Source: an uncultured Clostridia bacterium (GTDB lineage: Bacteria > Bacillota > Clostridia > HGM11514). Taken from it: a DNA stretch of 17,420 bases. Position 1 is the stretch's first letter. Each line of letters begins with the position of its first letter. The DNA lies in the NCBI GenBank assembly GCA_902478725.1, contig CABSMD010000034.1, positions 1-17,420 on the forward strand, given 5' to 3'. Made by a program: the position numbers and the translations under genes. Below, piece by piece: positions 14,328 to 17,420 of this stretch. The notes beneath the pieces were generated by a model. That model made no database searches, was not told where the DNA came from, and saw only the letters and a list, made by a program, of their open reading frames with translations.

Positions 14328-14332
14328 GTGTC
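14328..14332 (-). promoter_or_regulatory. overlapping Asp/His specifier codons in the T-box
   Basis: The minus-strand sequence GACAC holds GAC (Asp, 14332-14330) and CAC (His, 14330-14328), sharing one C. GAC followed by A fits the usual rule that a purine follows the specifier and leaves CCTC to close the loop against GGGG (14410-14407). CAC would need the closing stem to shift by one or two bases, to CTCCG against CGGGG. The downstream genes are exactly hisS and aspS, which makes a dual readout plausible. Confidence 0.65.
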
Positions 14333-14428
14333 TTTCTGGTGCCGGTACATGAAGGTATTTTCAGCCAAGATACCCTCTTTCTGGGAGGCCTGCGCGCCTT
14401 ACTCTTCCCCGTCATTGCAATTATCCTT

Positions 14429-14457
14429 ATTTTACATGGTAATTCCCGATTTGTCAA
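14429..14457 (-). promoter_or_regulatory. consensus sigma-A promoter of the hisS-aspS T-box operon
   Basis: Perfect TTGACA (14457-14452), a 17-base spacer and TAAAAT (14434-14429) lie on the minus strand. The -35 box begins four bases after the stop codon of the upstream hydrolase gene, so the unit has its own strong promoter even though no terminator separates it from the lon-engB transcript. The start of transcription should be near 14422, which places the whole T-box in the leader. Confidence 0.9.
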
Positions 14458-14460
14458 GCC

Positions 14461-15213
14461 TTATTTCTGCATGTAGTTGCGCAGTGTACCGATCCCCTCG
14501 ATGCAAACCTCTACACAGTCCCCATCCCGCATCGGCCCCATACCGGATGGCGTACCCGTCGTGATCACATCGCCCGGCAGGAGGGTCATTACATGGGAAA
14601 TAAAATGGATCATCTCCTCCACTCGAAAGATAAAATGCGAGGTGTCGGAATCCTGTTTTACTTCCCCGTTCAATCTGGTTTGAACAGAAACGTTATTTGG
14701 GTCGATTTCGTCGGTAATGACCGGTCCGATCGGGCAAAAGGTATCAAACCCCTTCGCGCGCGTCCATTGCCCATCCCGGCTTTGCAGATCGCGTGCCGTC
14801 ACATCGTTTAAACAGGTGTAGCCCAACACATATTCCAGCGCCCGTTCAACCGGCACGTCTTTGGCACTCTTCTTTATCACGATGGCCAACTCTCCCTCAT
14901 AATCCACGCGTTCCGAGCTTGGGCGCCGGATCACATCCTCAGAACCGATCACAGCAGTCGCCGGTTTTATAAAAATCTTAGGCTCCGAGGGTATCTGCTC
15001 CTTCATCTCTTTTGCGTGATCGGCATAATTGAGGCCGACCGCAACAACCTTGGAAGGCTCACAGGGGGCAAGCAACTTCACATCCTCCAACCGGCAAACC
15101 TCTCCGGTAAGGGTACATTCCTCCCCGATTCTGCCATCTGCCCTGTTGATAAGGCCATCCTTTAAAACCCCATAGCTTGCTATCGCGTTCTTTTCATATC
15201 TCACATAAACCAT
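14461..15213 (-). CDS. fumarylacetoacetate hydrolase (FAH) family protein
   Basis: This 250-residue cytosolic, metal-dependent enzyme of the FAH superfamily cleaves or decarboxylates acylpyruvate-type beta-diketo acids or isomerises related dioates. Visible motifs are VGLNYADHAKEM (59-70), FIKPATAVIG, the metal ligands in DYEGELAIVI (about 104-113), CLNDVTARDLQ, WTRAKGFDTFCPIGP with the conserved Lys, and TTGTPSGMGPM near the end. The size and motifs fit the FAHD1/acylpyruvase/oxaloacetate decarboxylase or HpaG-type single-domain members; the substrate cannot be decided. The start is 12 bases after the engB stop with GTGGGGG upstream, so it is cotranscribed with lon and engB. No aromatic catabolism gene lies nearby, which argues for a general metabolite-clearing role (inference). 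Confidence 0.92.
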   Translation of the reverse strand: MVYVRYEKNAIASYGVLKDGLINRADGRIGEECTLTGEVCRLEDVKLLAPCEPSKVVAVGLNYADHAKEMKEQIPSEPKIFIKPATAVIGSEDVIRRPSSERVDYEGELAIVIKKSAKDVPVERALEYVLGYTCLNDVTARDLQSRDGQWTRAKGFDTFCPIGPVITDEIDPNNVSVQTRLNGEVKQDSDTSHFIFRVEEMIHFISHVMTLLPGDVITTGTPSGMGPMRDGDCVEVCIEGIGTLRNYMQK

Positions 15214-15225
15214 CCGTAACCCCCA

Positions 15226-15807
15226 CTATAACCATTTCTCTACATACTCCCAAATTTCGTCCCGTCCCAGCCCGGTCTTGGCGGAAAACAGGATTACCCT
15301 GGCCTCATCATCGACGCCAAGCGTTTCACAAATCACCTGTTTGTTTTCCAGTGCAGCGGTTTTTGAAATTTTATCGGATTTTGTGGCGATAACACGATAC
15401 TCAAGCCCGGATTGACGGATCCATTCAAACATCGTGCAGTCGTCTTTGGTTGGTTTGTGGCGTGCGTCTACTAGCAAAAGCATCGCCTTGAGCTGACGGC
15501 GCACCTGCAGATATTCGTTAATCATATCCGCCCATTTCTGCCGTTCTGTCCAAGAAACCTTAGCATACCCGTAACCGGGCAGATCAACAAAGAATAGCTT
15601 GTTTTCCACCCGGTAAAAGTTAATGGTGGCGGTTTTACCCGGGCTGCTGCTGGTACGCGCCAGCTTTTTGCGGTTGACCAGGCGGTTGATCAGGGAAGAC
15701 TTCCCTACGTTCGACCGTCCGGCAAAGGCAAACTCCGGAAAATTTTCGTTGGGATGCTGTGCTTTTTTCACTGCTGATATAACCAGTTCGACTTGATTTA
15801 CATTCAT
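15226..15807 (-). CDS. ysxC: ribosome biogenesis GTPase YsxC/EngB
   Basis: This 193-residue TRAFAC-class GTPase is needed for late assembly of the large ribosomal subunit in Bacillus and E. coli homologues. The G motifs are all present: G1 GRSNVGKSS at 30-38, G2 GKTATINFY with Thr59, G3 DLPGYGYA at 75-82, G4 TKSD at 142-145 and G5 SAK at 175-177. The length is normal for the family. The ATG at 15807 follows GTGGGG by seven bases and lies 29 bases after the lon stop. The lon-ysxC order is a long-known arrangement in Firmicutes. The window shows no separate promoter, so it is probably made from the lon transcript. Confidence 0.97.
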   Translation of the reverse strand: MNVNQVELVISAVKKAQHPNENFPEFAFAGRSNVGKSSLINRLVNRKKLARTSSSPGKTATINFYRVENKLFFVDLPGYGYAKVSWTERQKWADMINEYLQVRRQLKAMLLLVDARHKPTKDDCTMFEWIRQSGLEYRVIATKSDKISKTAALENKQVICETLGVDDEARVILFSAKTGLGRDEIWEYVEKWL

Positions 15808-15836
15808 AATAACCCCACACTCAACATTCTATTTTA

Positions 15837-17420
15837 CTATTGCCGTGCCTCTGGCCGGTCGTCTATCTCTGGTTTCAAGGGAAGAAAAGGCCGGTCATTT
15901 TCCAGCTTGCCGCCAACCTCCACCACAAGCGCGTTTTTCAACACCTCATCCATCCCACTTACCGGAATAAAGGTCATGCTCTCCAAAACGCTCTTTGGGA
16001 TTTCCTCCAAATCCTTTTCGTTCTCCTGTGGGATGAGTACGTGGTAGATACCTGCGCGGTAAGCAGCCAGCGACTTTTCCTTTAATCCTCCAATCGGAAG
16101 CACCCGACCGCGTAGAGTAATTTCTCCCGTCATGGCGACGTCGCGGCGCACAGGGACATTTGAAAGAGCCGAAATCAGCGCAGTGGCGATGGTGATACCG
16201 GCGGAGGGTCCATCCTTTGGCGTCGCCCCCTCCGGAACATGGATATGAATATCCTTCGTTTTATAAAAATCCCGTTCGATCCCCAGTTCCTTTGCCCTGG
16301 AACGGATATAACTCATAGCGGCCCTGGCGGATTCCTGCATCACCTCGCCCAAATGGCCCGTCAGTTCGAGTTTGCCGCTGCCGTCCATCACGTTGACCTC
16401 GACCGCCAGCGTCACGCCGCCGACCGCCGTCCAGGCCAGACCGGTTGCAACGCCGACCTCATTTTTCTCCTTGATGGTGTCATAACGGTATTTCTTAACC
16501 CCAAGATAGCTTTCTAGGTTCTTGGACGTGACCTTGACCGATTTTTTCTCATTCCCGACAATCTGCTTGGCGACCCGCCGGCAGATGCGAGAGATTTGGC
16601 GTTCCAGATTTCGCACGCCTGATTCACGGGTATAATAGTTGATAATATCGCTGACCGCCCTTTTCTCAAAGGAAAGATTCTTCGCCGTCAGCCCATGTAC
16701 CTTGCGCTGCTTTGGAATCAGATATTTCTCCGCGATCTTCCCTTTTTCCTGCTCGGTATAGCCGGAAATCTCGATGACCTCCATCCGGTCGAGCAGCGGC
16801 GCGGGTACGGTATCCAGGCTGTTGGCCGTGGTCAGGAACATGATATGCGAAAGGTCAAACGGCACCTCGACATAATGGTCACGGAAGGTATTATTCTGCT
16901 CCGCGTCCAGCACCTCCAGCATGGCGGAGGCCGGGTCGCCCCGAAAATCGTTGCTCATCTTGTCGATTTCATCCAAAAGTATCATCGCATTATTGGAACC
17001 CGCCTGGCGAAGGGCGTTGATGATCCGGCCCGGCATCGCACCGATATAGGTCTTGCGGTGACCGCGAATCTCCGCCTCGTCCCGTACGCCGCCGAGCGAC
17101 ATCCGTACATACTTGCGGTTTAGGGCATGTGCAACTGACTTTGCGATCGAGGTTTTTCCCACTCCCGGCGGACCTACAAGGCACAGAATAGGACCATGCA
17201 GTTCTTGAGAAAGCTGACGGACAGCCAAAAACTCTAAAATTCGTTCCTTCACCTTCTCCAGGCCATAGTGGTCGTTATCAAGTATCTTCCGGGCGCGTTC
17301 CAAGTCGGCATTTTCCTTCGTCGATTTATTCCACGGAAGCTCTAAAATCAAATCCAGATAGCTGCGCACCACCGCCGACTCACTTGAGCCAGAGGGCAAT
17401 TTGGCCATGCGGGATAATTC
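15837..17420 (-). CDS. lon: ATP-dependent protease Lon (LonA type), N-terminus beyond window
   Basis: This ATP-dependent serine protease degrades misfolded and regulatory proteins in the cytosol as a hexamer. The frame is open to the right edge (first visible residues ELSRMAKLPSGSSE), so 527 codons are present and the N-terminal substrate-recognition domain is missing. Numbering from the first visible codon, Walker A GPPGVGKT is at about 83-90 and Walker B ILLDEIDK at about 147-154. The protease domain holds PKDGPSAG with catalytic Ser406 and GGLKEKSLAA with catalytic Lys449. The Ser-Lys spacing of 43 matches E. coli Lon (679/722). After the usual end (KNALVVEV) there is a tail of about 25 residues rich in Pro, Asp, Glu and Arg. 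The ATG at 17408 is internal and is not the real start. Confidence 0.97.
   Translation of the reverse strand, partial: ELSRMAKLPSGSSESAVVRSYLDLILELPWNKSTKENADLERARKILDNDHYGLEKVKERILEFLAVRQLSQELHGPILCLVGPPGVGKTSIAKSVAHALNRKYVRMSLGGVRDEAEIRGHRKTYIGAMPGRIINALRQAGSNNAMILLDEIDKMSNDFRGDPASAMLEVLDAEQNNTFRDHYVEVPFDLSHIMFLTTANSLDTVPAPLLDRMEVIEISGYTEQEKGKIAEKYLIPKQRKVHGLTAKNLSFEKRAVSDIINYYTRESGVRNLERQISRICRRVAKQIVGNEKKSVKVTSKNLESYLGVKKYRYDTIKEKNEVGVATGLAWTAVGGVTLAVEVNVMDGSGKLELTGHLGEVMQESARAAMSYIRSRAKELGIERDFYKTKDIHIHVPEGATPKDGPSAGITIATALISALSNVPVRRDVAMTGEITLRGRVLPIGGLKEKSLAAYRAGIYHVLIPQENEKDLEEIPKSVLESMTFIPVSGMDEVLKNALVVEVGGKLENDRPFLPLKPEIDDRPEARQ

Larger units (their letters stand above)
14190..14422 (-). 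ncRNA. T-box riboswitch leader of hisS-aspS
   Basis: The roughly 230-base leader binds uncharged tRNA and then lets RNA polymerase read into hisS-aspS. Elements in order on the minus strand are the base of Stem I with CGGGGAAGAGTA (14411-14400, including the AGTA of the specifier loop) and a distal Stem I hairpin GGTAT...ATACC (14374-14354) with loop CTTGGCTGAAA. The 3' side of the specifier loop follows, AGACACCTCCGAGC (14333-14320). Next come a stem GCCCGT/ACGGGC region near 14293-14267, a perfect hairpin GTATGC-ATA-GCATAC (14258-14244), the T-box sequence and the terminator. The specifier loop closely follows the G. kaustophilus glyQ arrangement (specifier, then A, then the closing stem). 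In that register the codon is GAC (Asp, 14332-14330), and CAC (His, 14330-14328) overlaps it by one base. The transcription start is estimated from the promoter spacing. Confidence 0.93.

Overview
The window is a bacterial chromosome segment in which every gene I can support lies on the minus strand, so transcription runs from base 17420 towards base 1. The gene set and the control signals point to a Clostridia-type Firmicute. These include lon followed by ysxC/engB, a hisS-aspS pair behind a T-box leader, strong GGAGG-type ribosome binding sites, short gaps or 1-10 base overlaps between genes, and consensus vegetative promoters. I cannot fix the genus from sequence alone.

Layout in transcription order. 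(1) 17420-14461 is a housekeeping unit: the C-terminal two thirds of lon protease (cut by the window edge), the ribosome-assembly GTPase ysxC/engB, and a fumarylacetoacetate-hydrolase-family enzyme. (2) 14457-11075 is the aminoacyl-tRNA synthetase operon: a consensus promoter starting four bases after the previous stop codon, a complete T-box riboswitch with its terminator, then hisS and aspS joined as TAAATG. (3) 10967-10002 is a single Gfo/Idh/MocA-family oxidoreductase gene with its own ribosome binding site but no convincing promoter or terminator. (4) 9910-5471 is a tight four-gene ABC-type unit: ATPase, ABC-2 permease, a GldG-like extracytoplasmic protein and a DUF4340 protein. (5) 5465 to the left edge is a surface-polysaccharide operon: yjbQ, a Wzy_C/O-antigen-ligase-like membrane protein with a TPR-like tail, the wzm and wzt exporter subunits, a small coiled-coil protein and a GT4 glycosyltransferase that runs off the left edge.

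How the parts work together. The T-box couples hisS-aspS expression to uncharged tRNA. Its specifier loop carries GACAC, in which an Asp codon (GAC) and a His codon (CAC) overlap by one base, matching the two enzymes encoded downstream. This is the most interesting regulatory signal in the window. The GldA/F/G/DUF4340 unit looks like one membrane machine: ATPase and permease in the membrane, with two proteins anchored to it and exposed outside. The polysaccharide operon combines an ABC-2 exporter with a Wzy/ligase-type protein and at least one glycosyltransferase, and so should make and export a cell-surface glycan.

There is no mobile element, CRISPR array, tRNA or rRNA gene that I can see. 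Most of the window is ordinary, well-packed housekeeping DNA. The less understood parts are the ABC/DUF4340 unit and the polysaccharide operon.
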